A DNA stretch of 64,000 nucleotides from Glutamicibacter mishrai (GCF_012221945.1 NZ_CP032549.1:1302001-1366000); one strand, 5' to 3'; positions 52,426 through 62,700 are shown, numbered from the stretch's first letter. Notes: generated by a model not told the origin, from the letters alone. Numbers and translations are program-made.

Positions 52426-53625
52426 TCAAGAGCCCAGCGACGGATCCTTCTTGGAGAGGAACGAAGCGAGCACCATGGCCAACGTCTGAAGCGCAACAAC
52501 ACTGAGTACGACACTGCCCCAGCCGAGGTGCATGAACGGGATGCCAATCAACCAACCCAGCACCGAAGAGCCAACGTAGTAGAACAAGTTGTAGAGGCTG
52601 GACGCTTGGGCGCGGGCGCCGGAAGCCAAAACCGGAACCCAGCCGCTGGCCACAGCATGGGCGGCGAAGAATCCCGCGGTAAAGATCAAGAGCCCGGCGA
52701 CAATGACCACGAGATTGCCGGCGAGGGTCAGGGCAAGCCCGATGGCGCTGATGAGAATGCTCAGGCGCAGGGTATTGCGCCGTCCAATTCTGGCCACCAC
52801 TTTGCCGCTGGCCACTGACGTGTAGGTGCCGGAAAGATAGGCCAGGAATACCAAGGCTGCCAGCGAAGAGGGAATGAGATAGGGCGCAGCTTCCAGGCGG
52901 AAGGCCAGGTAGTTGTAGACGGCAACGAAGCCACCCATTAGCAGGAATCCCTGGGCATAGACCAAGACCATTTTGCCGCGCAACGCGTGGCCGAACTTCG
53001 CAGTGATGCCCTTCAGGCTTTGCCCGCGGATGGGCGAGAAACCTTGGGCCGATGGTGCCTTGATCAAGAAGAACAGCGTCGCCAGCCCCGCCATGATGCT
53101 CACGGCGGCAACGCCCCAGCGCCAGCCTGCCGGTTCGCCAATGAAGCTGGCCACCAAGCGTCCGGCCAGGCCGCCAAGCGTGGTTCCGGAAATATAGGTG
53201 CCGCTGGCCACGGCGACTGCCTTCGGGCTGACCTCGTCGACAAGGAAAGCCAACGCAGAGCCGGGAACACCGGCCAAGGCCACGCCCTCGAAGAATCGGA
53301 TGACCACCAGCGACTCGAAATTCGGTGATTGGGTGCTGAGCAATCCCAGCAGCACCGAGGCAATCAATGCCGCACCGATGACTTTGCGCCGGCCAATGCG
53401 GTCCGAGATGATGGCCCACGGTGTCACGGCCAGGGCCAGTCCCAGTGTGGCTGACGAGACGGCCAACGCGACCTGGGACGAAGTGATGTGGAAATATTCC
53501 GAGATGACCGGCAGCAACCCCTGCACCGCGTAGAGCTGCGAGAAGGTCGCAACACCGCTGGCGAAGAGGGCTAGCAGCATCCCGCGGTAGGCGGGGGTGC
53601 GTGGTTCATGTCCTGCGAACGACAC
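52426..53625 (-). CDS. MFS transporter
   Basis: About 399 residues from a GTG preceded by AGGAG (a start further upstream overlaps the CPBP gene). Twelve transmembrane helices; AIISDRIGRRKVIGAALIAS is the DxxGRR-type loop 2-3 motif of MFS. Probably drug or metabolite efflux (AraJ/YdhP-like). Starts 4 bp after the CPBP protease gene, so they are one operon. Confidence 0.88.
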   Translation of the reverse strand: MSFAGHEPRTPAYRGMLLALFASGVATFSQLYAVQGLLPVISEYFHITSSQVALAVSSATLGLALAVTPWAIISDRIGRRKVIGAALIASVLLGLLSTQSPNFESLVVIRFFEGVALAGVPGSALAFLVDEVSPKAVAVASGTYISGTTLGGLAGRLVASFIGEPAGWRWGVAAVSIMAGLATLFFLIKAPSAQGFSPIRGQSLKGITAKFGHALRGKMVLVYAQGFLLMGGFVAVYNYLAFRLEAAPYLIPSSLAALVFLAYLSGTYTSVASGKVVARIGRRNTLRLSILISAIGLALTLAGNLVVIVAGLLIFTAGFFAAHAVASGWVPVLASGARAQASSLYNLFYYVGSSVLGWLIGIPFMHLGWGSVVLSVVALQTLAMVLASFLSKKDPSLGS

Positions 53626-53629
53626 TGCT

Positions 53630-54400
53630 TTAGACTCCTGCAGGAAGTAGCGGGTAGATAAGGTACACAACCAGCAACGCGATGGTGTTGTTCAGTACGT
53701 GCAGCATGTAGGAATAGGCCATCGACTTGCCACTGAGGATGTAGGCCAACCCCATGGTGATTCCGAGCATGAAGTAGGGAACCACTTCCATCCACGACCC
53801 GACGCCGGCTCCAACAAAGTGGATCCCGGCGAAGAGAACGGTGGAGATGATCAGGCAAACCCAGACGTTGATCTTGCGTGAGAGCTTGCCGATGAGCAGA
53901 TGCCGGAAGAAGTATTCTTCAACAAACGGGCCGAAGAGTGCCGTCACCACCAGCATCACCGGAAGCGGCACCGTCGTGGCCATCCCTTCCAGGGCCGCTT
54001 GGTTTTCACTGGTCACCACCTGGCCGGTCAGGCCGGCGATGAGTGCGTTGACCATGATGGTCAGCAGCCAGCCTCCGGGAAGCATCAGCCATTTGGCCCA
54101 CGGGTGATAGCGCATGGTCTTGAAGGAATCGAAGAACTGCGGTCCGCACTGGATCATCGCGAGGATGAAGAAGGTGACATACAGGATGAGGTTGATGCCA
54201 AAGAGCGCCTGTTCCTGGGTGGGGAACGCCGTCATGTAGCCGGGGATCAGCGCGATCAGGCTCGCGGCCCCGCCGATGAAGAAGACCAGATACGCGATGA
54301 CCGTCAGCAGGTCTCCCTTGCTGAACTTTCCAGCATTGAAGACTCGTTGCTTTGGCCGTACAGCCATGTAGTGGACTGGGTGCTCTGGCCATTGTTGCAT
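53630..54400 (-). CDS. CPBP-family intramembrane metalloprotease
   Basis: 256 residues with about seven transmembrane helices. Active-site motifs are present: EEYFFRHLLIG (motif 1, E-E-x3-R) and AGIHFVGAG (F-x3-H type, motif 2); the N-x3-N/D end is VLNNTIAL. The family includes CAAX proteases and bacteriocin-immunity proteins. Upstream gene of an operon with an MFS transporter. Confidence 0.87.
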   Translation of the reverse strand: MQQWPEHPVHYMAVRPKQRVFNAGKFSKGDLLTVIAYLVFFIGGAASLIALIPGYMTAFPTQEQALFGINLILYVTFFILAMIQCGPQFFDSFKTMRYHPWAKWLMLPGGWLLTIMVNALIAGLTGQVVTSENQAALEGMATTVPLPVMLVVTALFGPFVEEYFFRHLLIGKLSRKINVWVCLIISTVLFAGIHFVGAGVGSWMEVVPYFMLGITMGLAYILSGKSMAYSYMLHVLNNTIALLVVYLIYPLLPAGV

Positions 54401-54487
54401 GGTACAAGCCTAATGGCCTTGCCTATGTAATTGCCTAAACCGTGAGCGAGCAGACGAAGATCTGTTCGCTCACTGTCTCCGCACGCA

Positions 54488-54539
54488 CAAGTGCCCGGAG
54501 GCAACTGACTGCAGTAGCAGTATTGCCTCCGGGCACTTG
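54488..54539 (-). terminator. terminator of the aquaporin gene
   Basis: A 17-bp perfect stem (54488-54504 with 54523-54539) and an 18-nt loop. It lies about 35 bp after the aquaporin stop; the opposite strand faces the CPBP gene upstream region. Confidence 0.85.
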
Positions 54540-54572
54540 GGAGTCAGCGTTGAGAGCTAACGAGATTCTCGG

Positions 54573-55337
54573 CTAGTTGCGATCGAATCCTTCGCGGCCC
54601 TTGTCGACAAATGCCGGGAACAGCATCTTGTAGGTGTAGCCCGCAATCGCAGCGCCGATAATAGGCGCGACGATGAACAGCCATACCTGGCCCAGTGCTT
54701 CCGGCCCGGCGAACCAGGCGACACCCAGCGAACGAGCTGGGTTGACCGAAGTATTGGTGACAGGGATCGAGACCAAGTGGATCAGGGTCAGTGACAGGCC
54801 AATGGCGATGGGCGCGAAGCCCTTCGGTGCACGCTCGTCGGTGGAGCCCAGAATGACGTAGAGGAAGATGGCGGTCAACACGATTTCTGCAACCAAGGCC
54901 GCGACCAGCGAATAGCCATCAGGGGAACGGTCGCCATAACCGTTGGAGGCGAATCCGGAATCAACGGCGCTGAACCCGTCCTTGCCCGAGGCAATCCAGA
55001 ACAACACCGCACCTGCAACAGAAGCGGCGACCACCTGGGTGACGATGTATGGTCCAACGTCCTTCCACGGGGTACGGCCAGCGAAGGCAGTACCCAGGGT
55101 GACGGCTGGGTTGAAGTGACCGCCGGAGATGTGGCCGACAGCGTAGGCCATGACCAGCACGGTCAGACCGAAGGCCAGTGAGACACCAACAAATCCGATT
55201 CCCATGTTGATGGATTCATCGGCGATGACCTTTGCTGCGAAGATGGCCGAACCACAGCCACCGAAGACCAGCACGAATGTGCCCAAGAATTCTGCTGAAA
55301 GTTTTGCGCCCACAGTTGGCACGGATGTATCAGACAT
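54573..55337 (-). CDS. aqpZ: aquaporin Z-like water channel
   Basis: 254 residues from the ATG preceded by GGAAGGAAG. Six transmembrane helices with both NPA boxes ([24 protein letters not shown]). Passive water (possibly glycerol) flow across the cytoplasmic membrane. The SVNPARSLG box favours the water-specific AqpZ group over glycerol facilitators. Stand-alone gene with its own strong terminator. Confidence 0.92.
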   Translation of the reverse strand: MSDTSVPTVGAKLSAEFLGTFVLVFGGCGSAIFAAKVIADESINMGIGFVGVSLAFGLTVLVMAYAVGHISGGHFNPAVTLGTAFAGRTPWKDVGPYIVTQVVAASVAGAVLFWIASGKDGFSAVDSGFASNGYGDRSPDGYSLVAALVAEIVLTAIFLYVILGSTDERAPKGFAPIAIGLSLTLIHLVSIPVTNTSVNPARSLGVAWFAGPEALGQVWLFIVAPIIGAAIAGYTYKMLFPAFVDKGREGFDRN

Positions 55338-55518
55338 GCTTTCTTCCTTCCCTCGATGAAAATGCGAGTTCACGGCCAGCTTAGGCGTCACGGAGGTGTG
55401 AAGAATAGAGGCTTCATCAATTATTTCGTTATTACTCGCAAATTATTCTCTTGTCAGAAGGTCAGCCTTCGAACCAGACCTTATCTTGAGAAGGTGGTTG
55501 CCTCTGGCGATGTCTCGA

Positions 55519-56595
55519 TCATCCAACGACTCCACTGGAGTATTGCAGTCTTGGCCTCCGCTCAATGATGGCAGCGACGATAATCCCGACGATGACACCG
55601 AGCAGATTCCCCATGGCGCAGTCCCACACCATCTGAATGCCAATCACGGGGTTCGCTAACTGAAGCATGAGAATGATCAATGGTGTGAAGAAGCTCAGGG
55701 CGAGACCGTAGTTTCGAACCATGTAGGCCTCGGTGGGGAACATGAGCAAGATGATGCAACACCCGATGACCAGTTCGCTGGGCTCCAGAAGTTGAAGTCC
55801 CAATAGCACTGCGATGCCAGCCAGCGTTCCGGCAATTCGATGAGCGCCCCGCTTGATTCGGCCCCGAGCATTACCTGCAGCCAGCGGAACGGCTGCTCCT
55901 GCCATCGTCCACTGCAGATGTTCCGCGTGCAGAAAAATACCAATACTTCCGGCCACGAGGATGACGACTAGATAGGTTGCGGCTCTCTGTCCGATATTTG
56001 GCCACGGTATGGGCAGGGTCTTTATGCCGTGTTCGGCAGCTGGTCCGAAGCGCGCCATTTGTCCCAAGAGAATGCTGAACAGTGCCGTGGCAACGAAAGC
56101 GATTAACCCGTCGATGGCAATGGTTTCACCCACCGGTAGGGTACCTAATGCACCAAAGGCAAAGAGCGGAAAGAATGCTCCGCCGGGCTTCACCCCGTGG
56201 CGGTCTGCCACGACTGAACTCAGTACAGCCCAAAATATGCCGCCGGCTAACAAAGTCCATCCGTGCAGTCCCAGTGGTGCCACGGCGATGCCACAGATTC
56301 CGGCGCATAGCATCAGCGCCGCTCCCAGTAGCTGATCTTTAAGCCGTTGTAATCTGCGCGGGTCTCGCCCGTACATCCCGACTACAGATCCGAAGACGGC
56401 ATAGGCCAGAAGATCGCTGCGCTCCGTCAACAACAGCGCGGTGCCTGGAATACCGAGTCCTAAACCCACCCGAAGTGCCGGTCGGAGTTCCGGGCTGTGC
56501 GAGATCAAAAATAGTTGCCATTGTGTGTTTGGCCGTAGCTTGTGTCGAAGAGAGGGCAAGAGGCTCAACGAAAACGGTGAACGTTCGGCCATCAC
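55519..56595 (-). CDS. FUSC-family exporter (second copy)
   Basis: 358 residues with two six-helix blocks separated by a hydrophilic linker (RFGPAAEHGIKTLPIPWPN). Same fold class as the protein at 37278-38309 but diverged. Start at 56595 (MMAERSPFSLSLLP). A LysR gene lies upstream in the same direction, 186 bp away, and may regulate it. Substrate unknown; aromatic or other hydrophobic acids are usual. Confidence 0.75.
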   Translation of the reverse strand: MMAERSPFSLSLLPSLRHKLRPNTQWQLFLISHSPELRPALRVGLGLGIPGTALLLTERSDLLAYAVFGSVVGMYGRDPRRLQRLKDQLLGAALMLCAGICGIAVAPLGLHGWTLLAGGIFWAVLSSVVADRHGVKPGGAFFPLFAFGALGTLPVGETIAIDGLIAFVATALFSILLGQMARFGPAAEHGIKTLPIPWPNIGQRAATYLVVILVAGSIGIFLHAEHLQWTMAGAAVPLAAGNARGRIKRGAHRIAGTLAGIAVLLGLQLLEPSELVIGCCIILLMFPTEAYMVRNYGLALSFFTPLIILMLQLANPVIGIQMVWDCAMGNLLGVIVGIIVAAIIERRPRLQYSSGVVG

Positions 56596-56781
56596 GAGAA
56601 CCGTGCGGCCTTCGGGTCAACCATGCGTTCCATGACGCTCTCCTCTTTGCTCGGTACAGGGAATCCACCGCCGGGGCGGTTGGGGTTTCTGCACTTAGCT
56701 TCGAGGATTTCACTTGATCAGATCAAACAATTAGAACCAATTGATTCATCGGCCATGCTTATCATCACTATTCAGAGGGAT

Positions 56782-57672
56782 TTATTCTTGGGGAAAAATC
56801 TCAAAAATTAACCGATTTAACGCTTGAGACATAAGACTTAACGGTTCTTCATCTTCCATGACCAACGAAATTTCCGACGTAACTTTCGGGTCATCTAGCC
56901 GGGTCTGCACGATATCCGGCAGGTCTCCAATCGGCGGCAACCATTGGCGCGGAACGATACTCGCCCAGTGCCCCGTGGCAACATGCGCCAACAAGGTCAC
57001 GATCGAGTCGCACTCAATTCGTGGCTTTGCTTTCAGCCCGTGCTGCAACAGCGCTTGATCTAGTACCTGTCGCCCACGCAGCGAGGAATCAAGAAGACAC
57101 AAGGGAAGCTGCAATGCTTGAGTCCAAGAGCTCTGCTCCGGGCTGATCTGCATCTGCGGAGAAGTAAGAAGCACATGCTCTTCTGAATACAATCTGAAAC
57201 TCCGCAGCCCTTCCACGTCTTGTGGCTGCGCATAAATGAGCCCGGCATCAAGTTCATAGTTTCGGATCTGTCGAACGATCTCGGCCGAATGAAGACTTGC
57301 CTGCACCTTGATGTTCACCAGTGGATGTTCTCGGGCGAAAGCATTGGTCAGTGCCACGACGGTTGATGACGCCGCCGGAACCGTGCCTACCCGAAGGGTT
57401 CCGTTCAGCCCGGCTTCGTGATGCGAAACTTCCTGTTTCAGTGACTCGTGATCCTTGACGAGCTTTCGTGCCCACTTGAGCACGGTCTGCCCCTCGACGG
57501 TGAGTCCTTGAAAGGCATGGCCACGGCGGACCAACGGCACCCCGAGTTCCTTTTCGAGCTTTCTAATTCCTTCGGAGAGCGCAGGCTGAGACACAGCGCA
57601 TTCCTCGGCTGCGCGAGCAAAGTGTTGCTCGCGTGATAGCGCAATCAGGTATTCCAGCTGTCGAAGCATCAT
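56782..57672 (-). CDS. LysR-family transcriptional regulator
   Basis: 296 residues. N-terminal winged helix (LRQLEYLIALSREQHFARAA, EECAVSQPALSEGIRKLEKE) and a C-terminal periplasmic-binding-like effector domain (GTLRVGTVPAASSTVVALTN). GGAG precedes the ATG pair; the second ATG (57669) has the better spacing. The downstream FUSC gene is a plausible target. LysR proteins are often found near what they control, but here nothing is divergent. Confidence 0.92.
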   Translation of the reverse strand: MMLRQLEYLIALSREQHFARAAEECAVSQPALSEGIRKLEKELGVPLVRRGHAFQGLTVEGQTVLKWARKLVKDHESLKQEVSHHEAGLNGTLRVGTVPAASSTVVALTNAFAREHPLVNIKVQASLHSAEIVRQIRNYELDAGLIYAQPQDVEGLRSFRLYSEEHVLLTSPQMQISPEQSSWTQALQLPLCLLDSSLRGRQVLDQALLQHGLKAKPRIECDSIVTLLAHVATGHWASIVPRQWLPPIGDLPDIVQTRLDDPKVTSEISLVMEDEEPLSLMSQALNRLIFEIFPQE

Positions 57673-57738
57673 GACTCCATTGCATCACCTTCGCAGTGTA
57701 CTGTTGCCATCGATGACCCGAGTCTTGGTCAAAGAGAA

Positions 57739-57781
57739 AGCCCCGACTCGGGCAGTTGAATCAACTGCCCGAGTCGGGGCT
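57739..57781 (-). terminator. terminator of the ABC exporter operon, 21-bp perfect stem
   Basis: Two perfect 21-nt arms (57739-57759 and 57761-57781) about a central A, followed on the minus strand by CTTTCTCTTT. It starts 17 bp after the exporter stop. Confidence 0.9.
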
Positions 57782-57797
57782 AACCGCGAAGTAGGAG

Positions 57798-59882
57798 CTA
57801 CTCGGTTTCTTCCTTGGTTTCAGGTGCCGCGTCAGCAACGACCGGCGCACCAGCAGTTACCGAAGGCACTGCCGCGGTATCAGGATTTGCATCCACATCC
57901 TCAGCTGGACCAGCGAACTGCGACTGGTACAACCGGTAGTACGCACCCTGGGTCTTGAGCAACTGCTCATGGTTTCCCTGTTCCACAATCTTTCCGGCTT
58001 CCATCACCAAAATGGTGTCAGCGTCACGGATCGTTGACAGGCGGTGGGCAATCACGAAGCTTGTGCGATCACTGCGCAAGGCAGCCATCGCTTGCTGGAC
58101 CAACAGTTCGGTACGCGTATCCACCGAGCTAGTCGCTTCATCAAGAATGAGCAAGGATGGGTTGGCCACAAAAGCGCGGGCAATCGTGATCAGCTGCTTC
58201 TCACCGGCAGAGACGTTGGTGCCCTCTTCATCGATGATGGTGTCATAGCCATCTGGCAGGGCACGCACGAAGCGGTCCACGAAGGTCGCCTTGGCCGCCT
58301 CGATGACTTCCTCATCGGTGGCATCCAGTCGTCCGTAGCGGATGTTCTCCATGATGGTGCCGCCAAACAGCCACGCATCCTGGAGCACCATGCCCACCTT
58401 GGAACGAAGATCAGCCCGCGAGAGCTGGGTGATGTCGTGGTTATCCACCATGATCTTGCCCGAGTTCAACTCGTAGAAGCGCATGACCAGGTTCACCAAG
58501 GTAGTCTTGCCAGCACCGGTTGGGCCGACAATTGCCACCGTATGACCTGGATCCGCGTCGAAGGAGAGGTTCTCGATCAGCGGCTTCTCCGGGGTGTAGG
58601 AGAAGGACACGTCCTGGAAGGACACGTGGCCATCGGTCCGCTCAGGCAAGGTGGCCTGGGCATCTTCTGGATCCTGCTCTTCGGCATCCAGCAGCTCGAA
58701 GGTCCGCTCGGCCGAGGCGACACCGGACTGCAGCATATTGGCCACGCCGGCGATCTGACCCAGCGGCTGGGTGAACTCGCGCGAGTACTGGATGAAGGCC
58801 GTGGCATCGCCAAGGCTCATCGCGCCCGAGGCAACGCGCAAACCTCCAACAACGGCGATGCCGACGTAGGAGAGGTAGGACACGAAGTTCATCACTGGCA
58901 TGATCATGCCGGAAACGAACTGCGCGCCGAAGCTGGCCTTGTACAGCTCTTCGTTGCGAGCGGTGAAGCGATCAACCATGTCATCTTCGCGGCCGAAGAC
59001 CTTCATCAGCTCGTGGCCGGAGAAGGATTCCTCGATCTGGCCGTTGAGCGCACCGGTGTTCTTCCACTGCGCGGTGAACAGCTTCTGCGCCCTGGAGCCG
59101 ATCACACCGGCGGCAACACCGGAGAGCGGCAGCGCCACCAGAGCGATCAGTGCCATCTGCCAGGAGACAACGAACATCATGATGACAATGCCGATGACCG
59201 TCATGATGGACTGCACCAACTGGCTCAATGCCTGCTGCAATGCGTTCTGGATGTTATCCACGTCGTTGGTCACGCGCGAGAGCACGTCACCGCGCTGGCG
59301 GGTATCGAAGTAGTTCAACGGCAAGCGGTTGAGCTTGTCCTCGACGTCCTTGCGCAGGTTGTAGACCACGCGCATGACCAGCTTGTTCAACAGCCAGCCC
59401 GAGGCCCACGAGAAGACCGAGGCCACGAAGTACATCGAGAGCACAATCAGGATGAACTGCGAGAGCTGGGTGAAGTCGATGCCCTGGCCAGGCACGAAAT
59501 CCACCTTGGCGAGCATGTCCGCCTGGGTGCCCTGGCCCGAGTCGCGCAGCTGCTGGATGACCACGTCTGCCGGGGTTCCGGCAGGGATGTTCTTGCCGAT
59601 CAAGCCGGCGAAGATCACGTCCATGGCCTTGCCCAGGACGCGAGGGGCCACCACGGAGAGCACCACGTACACGGTGATCAATGCGAAGACCAGAACCATG
59701 CCCCACTTATAAGGGGACATCAGCCCTACAAGGCGCTTGGCCGATGGCCAGAAGTGCTCGGCTTTGCGTGCTGGCGCACCGCCGCTCCAGTCATCTGCAC
59801 CGGCGGCGACTTCAAATTCGTCAATTGCGGCGAGCTCGCTATCAAGCTGCTCTGGTTCCGCGTTCTTCTGTTTCTTCGCCAC
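57798..59882 (-). CDS. ABC-type multidrug exporter subunit, canonical ATPase site
   Basis: 694 residues. Six-helix exporter domain at 65-380, ATPase at about 430-660. Walker A GPTGAGKTT, signature NVSAGEKQLITIARAF (the first Gly of the LSGGQ motif is replaced by Ala) and Walker B LLILDEATSSVD with the catalytic Glu. The GTG start directly follows the stop of the partner gene. Together they form a heterodimeric exporter: this half has the proper catalytic Glu while the other has Asp. Exports lipids or hydrophobic drugs. Confidence 0.9.
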   Translation of the reverse strand: MAKKQKNAEPEQLDSELAAIDEFEVAAGADDWSGGAPARKAEHFWPSAKRLVGLMSPYKWGMVLVFALITVYVVLSVVAPRVLGKAMDVIFAGLIGKNIPAGTPADVVIQQLRDSGQGTQADMLAKVDFVPGQGIDFTQLSQFILIVLSMYFVASVFSWASGWLLNKLVMRVVYNLRKDVEDKLNRLPLNYFDTRQRGDVLSRVTNDVDNIQNALQQALSQLVQSIMTVIGIVIMMFVVSWQMALIALVALPLSGVAAGVIGSRAQKLFTAQWKNTGALNGQIEESFSGHELMKVFGREDDMVDRFTARNEELYKASFGAQFVSGMIMPVMNFVSYLSYVGIAVVGGLRVASGAMSLGDATAFIQYSREFTQPLGQIAGVANMLQSGVASAERTFELLDAEEQDPEDAQATLPERTDGHVSFQDVSFSYTPEKPLIENLSFDADPGHTVAIVGPTGAGKTTLVNLVMRFYELNSGKIMVDNHDITQLSRADLRSKVGMVLQDAWLFGGTIMENIRYGRLDATDEEVIEAAKATFVDRFVRALPDGYDTIIDEEGTNVSAGEKQLITIARAFVANPSLLILDEATSSVDTRTELLVQQAMAALRSDRTSFVIAHRLSTIRDADTILVMEAGKIVEQGNHEQLLKTQGAYYRLYQSQFAGPAEDVDANPDTAAVPSVTAGAPVVADAAPETKEETE

Positions 59883-61616
59883 TTAGGCCACCTCCTCCAC
59901 GCTCAGCTGGGACGTCACAATTTCTTGGTAGGTTTCCGAGGATTCCAACAGTTCTTCATGGGTTCCGCGGGCCACGATTTCGCCGTGGTCCAGAACCAGG
60001 ATCTGGTCTGCCTCGGTAATCGTGGAAACACGCTGGGCCACGATGATGACCGCGGCATCCTTGGTAGGTTCTACCAAGGCTGCACGCAATTTGGCATCGG
60101 TGCTCACGTCGAGTGCTGAGAAGGAATCATCAAAGAGGTAGGTCTTGGGCTTGGCCGCCAAGGCGCGCGCGATGCACAGTCGTTGACGCTGACCACCCGA
60201 GACATTGGTACCGCCCTGAGAAATCTTCGACTCAAGCTGCCCCTCACGCTCGGCGACAAATCCGTCGGCCTGCGCAATACGTAGGGCTTCCCACAAATCT
60301 TCTTCCTCGGCCTCTTGAGCACCAAAACGCAGGTTGCTGGCGATGGTCCCGGAGAACAGGTACGGACGCTGCGGCACGGAAGAAATGTTCTGCGAGATCG
60401 TCTCGCGGCCCAGTTCCCTCAGCGGCAGGCCACCGATGAGGATTTCGCCTTCCGTCGCGTCGTAGAGTCGCGGAATCAGGTTCAACAGGGTGGTCTTGCC
60501 GGCACCGGTGGAACCGATGATGGCGGTGGTCTGCCCTGGCTTGGCGGTGAAGGAGATATCGGAGAGCACCGGCGCCTCGGCTCCGGGATATCCGAAGGTC
60601 ACGTTCTTGAATTCGACGGTGCCGGGTGCTGGCAGCTGGACCTCGCGGTCGGCGGCATCCTGCATGGACGGTTCGCTATCAAGGACCTCGGAGATGCGGT
60701 CGGCCGAAACCATGGCGCGAGGGATCATCATGGCCATGAAGGTACCCATCATGACGGCCATCAGGATCTGCAACAGGTACTGCAAGAAGGCGGTCAGCGC
60801 GCCAACCTCAACCTGGCCGTTATCCACGCGGTGGCCACCGAACCAGAGCACTGCCGCGGTGGACAGGTGCAAGATCATGGTGATCGCCGGGAACATCAGG
60901 ACAAAGAGGTTGCCGACCTTCACGCCCAGATCGGTGAGCTTCTGGTTGGCATCGTCGTAGCGTTCGGTTTCGTGGTTTTCGCGAACGAAGGCGCGGACCA
61001 CGCGAATACCGGTGATCTGCTCGCGCAGCACTCCGTTGATTCCATCGATGCGGGTCTGCATGTCGCGGAACAGCGGCATCAACTTGATGACCAGCAGGCC
61101 AACAACAATCAGGACCATTGGCACGGAGACCCAGACCAGCCACGACAGTCCGGGATCTTCGCGGATGGCCATGACCACGCCACCAATGGACATGATGGGG
61201 GCATTGATCATGAAGTTCAACGCCATCAGGGTCAGCATCTGGATTTGCTGTACGTCGTTGGTGCCACGGGTGATCAAGGTGGCGGCGCCGAATTTGTTCA
61301 CGTCTTGGGCCGAGAAGGTGGAGACCTTTTCAAAGACCGACTGGCGGATGTCACGGCCCACGCTCATGGCGGTTTTGGCTCCGAAGTACACGGCGGCCAC
61401 GGCGGTGGCCACCTGGACCAGAGCGACAATGAGCATCAGTCCGCCGGTGCGCCAAATGTAATCGACGTCCGCGTTCACCACGCCGACGTCAATGATTTTG
61501 GCGTTGAGGCTGGGGAGATAAAGAGTGGCCATGGTGGTGGCCAACTGCAAAATGATAACGGCAATGATCCAGCCTGTATAAGGCTTGGAGTGTTTCAAGA
61601 TGAGCTTGAGAAGCAT
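59883..61616 (-). CDS. ABC-type multidrug exporter subunit, degenerate ATPase site
   Basis: 577 residues. Exporter domain at 1-320; ATPase at about 335-570. Walker A GSTGAGKTT and signature NVSGGQRQRLCIARAL are canonical. Walker B reads YLFDDSFSALD with Asp where a catalytic Glu is expected. In heterodimeric exporters such as TM287/288 one half has exactly this change. First gene of the pair; the stop TAA abuts the start of the partner. Confidence 0.9.
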   Translation of the reverse strand: MLLKLILKHSKPYTGWIIAVIILQLATTMATLYLPSLNAKIIDVGVVNADVDYIWRTGGLMLIVALVQVATAVAAVYFGAKTAMSVGRDIRQSVFEKVSTFSAQDVNKFGAATLITRGTNDVQQIQMLTLMALNFMINAPIMSIGGVVMAIREDPGLSWLVWVSVPMVLIVVGLLVIKLMPLFRDMQTRIDGINGVLREQITGIRVVRAFVRENHETERYDDANQKLTDLGVKVGNLFVLMFPAITMILHLSTAAVLWFGGHRVDNGQVEVGALTAFLQYLLQILMAVMMGTFMAMMIPRAMVSADRISEVLDSEPSMQDAADREVQLPAPGTVEFKNVTFGYPGAEAPVLSDISFTAKPGQTTAIIGSTGAGKTTLLNLIPRLYDATEGEILIGGLPLRELGRETISQNISSVPQRPYLFSGTIASNLRFGAQEAEEEDLWEALRIAQADGFVAEREGQLESKISQGGTNVSGGQRQRLCIARALAAKPKTYLFDDSFSALDVSTDAKLRAALVEPTKDAAVIIVAQRVSTITEADQILVLDHGEIVARGTHEELLESSETYQEIVTSQLSVEEVA

Positions 61617-61835
61617 GTGGAAAAATCCTCGCTGGCATCAGGCTCTCCGGCACCAGGCCACTTCGGATTAAGGGCGCGGTGATTGAAGAGCGAATGCCAG
61701 TCTAGCGCTCCGCTTGGACACTTAGTATCATCCTTCCGATTGATATTTGCCAACCAGTGATTAACGCTCGATTAACGGCAGAATTCCGGGGATGGTGGCG
61801 TTAATCATAGGTTATGGAAATAGCGCAAAGAGCCG

Positions 61836-61869
61836 AGATTTCCGGCGGACTTTCATCCGCCGGAAATCT
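61836..61869. terminator. 14-bp perfect hairpin after the decayed gene
   Basis: AGATTTCCGGCGGA (61836-61849), loop CTTTCA, TCCGCCGGAAATCT (61856-61869). It lies just past the end of the minus-strand decayed gene. Confidence 0.8.
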
Positions 61870-61877
61870 ACGCTCAT

Positions 61878-62644
61878 TTACGCCTGAACGCTACCGGAAA
61901 CCTCGCAGGCGTAGTTCCCTCGGATGTACTCGGACAAGGCCACGGACGGGCGTTCGAAGCACAGCAGCCGCGGGAAGCCGGTCCAGGCCTCGGGCACCAG
62001 CTGCACGATGTGCTCAGGCCGCGCCCGTTCTTCCATGTTGCTTCGGCCAGTGTCCGGGTCCTGCCGGTCACCCGCAGACATCTCTGGCCCGGCTGCGGAT
62101 TCTTGGCTTTGATCCCGAGCAGTTCCAGCCGTTGCTCCAGGCGATCTAGGCCCTCAAAATTTCTGCAGAGCTCGCGGGCATGCCCCAGCGCGGCTTTAAG
62201 CCCCGCGCTGGCTGCCCAATGCAGTTCCGGGGTGAACCCGGAGGCAATCCAGCGGGCCACATATTCGTGGACATGGGGCAGGTTCAACCCCGGTAGTCCA
62301 CCACGTTGCTTCTCGGCTTCGAAGGCCAGGAATCCTCCTGATTGGAGGGTGCGCGATCCTGCATGGAAAGGATCGTCCAGCAGCACGCTGTGCCACTTCC
62401 GCTCGCTGTCGGTTCCCTGCGGATTCCCTGTCGTGTATTCATGAATGGCGCCCACGGCATCCTCGCCTTCGTTCCAGGCGGCGCGGCATCCCGAAGGATC
62501 AGCACAGCCGATCGACTTGCCCGGGATGGCTTCCCGGACCGGATCTTCCCCTGGGGCACCCCGCTCGATGAGGAGGGTTGCCACCCGGCCAGCCAGGTAC
62601 TTAGCGCCGCGATTCTGTGAGCTTGCTTCAATAGTACTGGGCAC
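61878..62644 (-). pseudogene. frameshifted gene of unknown function
   Basis: Two frames look coding. From a GTG at 62644 one frame runs to about 62040 (for example GLPGLNLPHVHEYVARWIAS, then RLEQRLELLGIKAKNPQPGQ). After that the reading makes sense only in another frame, where EHIVQLVPEAWTGFPRLLCF and ERPSVALSEYIRGNYACEV run to the stop at 61878. One indel around 62030-62060 would restore a protein of about 250 residues. Family not recognised. The start is not certain: upstream is the terminator at 62653-62693. It may be a real pseudogene or a sequencing error. Confidence 0.45.
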
Positions 62645-62652
62645 CACCGACA

Positions 62653-62693
62653 GCTTGTCTTGGGCCGGTGCGCAGCACCGGCCCAAGACAAGC
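62653..62693 (-). terminator. 19-bp perfect hairpin after the MFS remnant
   Basis: Stem 62653-62671 with 62675-62693, three-base loop GCA. It begins 8 bp after the transporter stop on the minus strand. Confidence 0.9.
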
Positions 62694-62700
62694 GATTCGA

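Noticed and set aside
58044..60119. 691-codon plus-strand frame over the ABC exporter genes
   Set aside because: Antisense to two genes with complete ATPase motifs.
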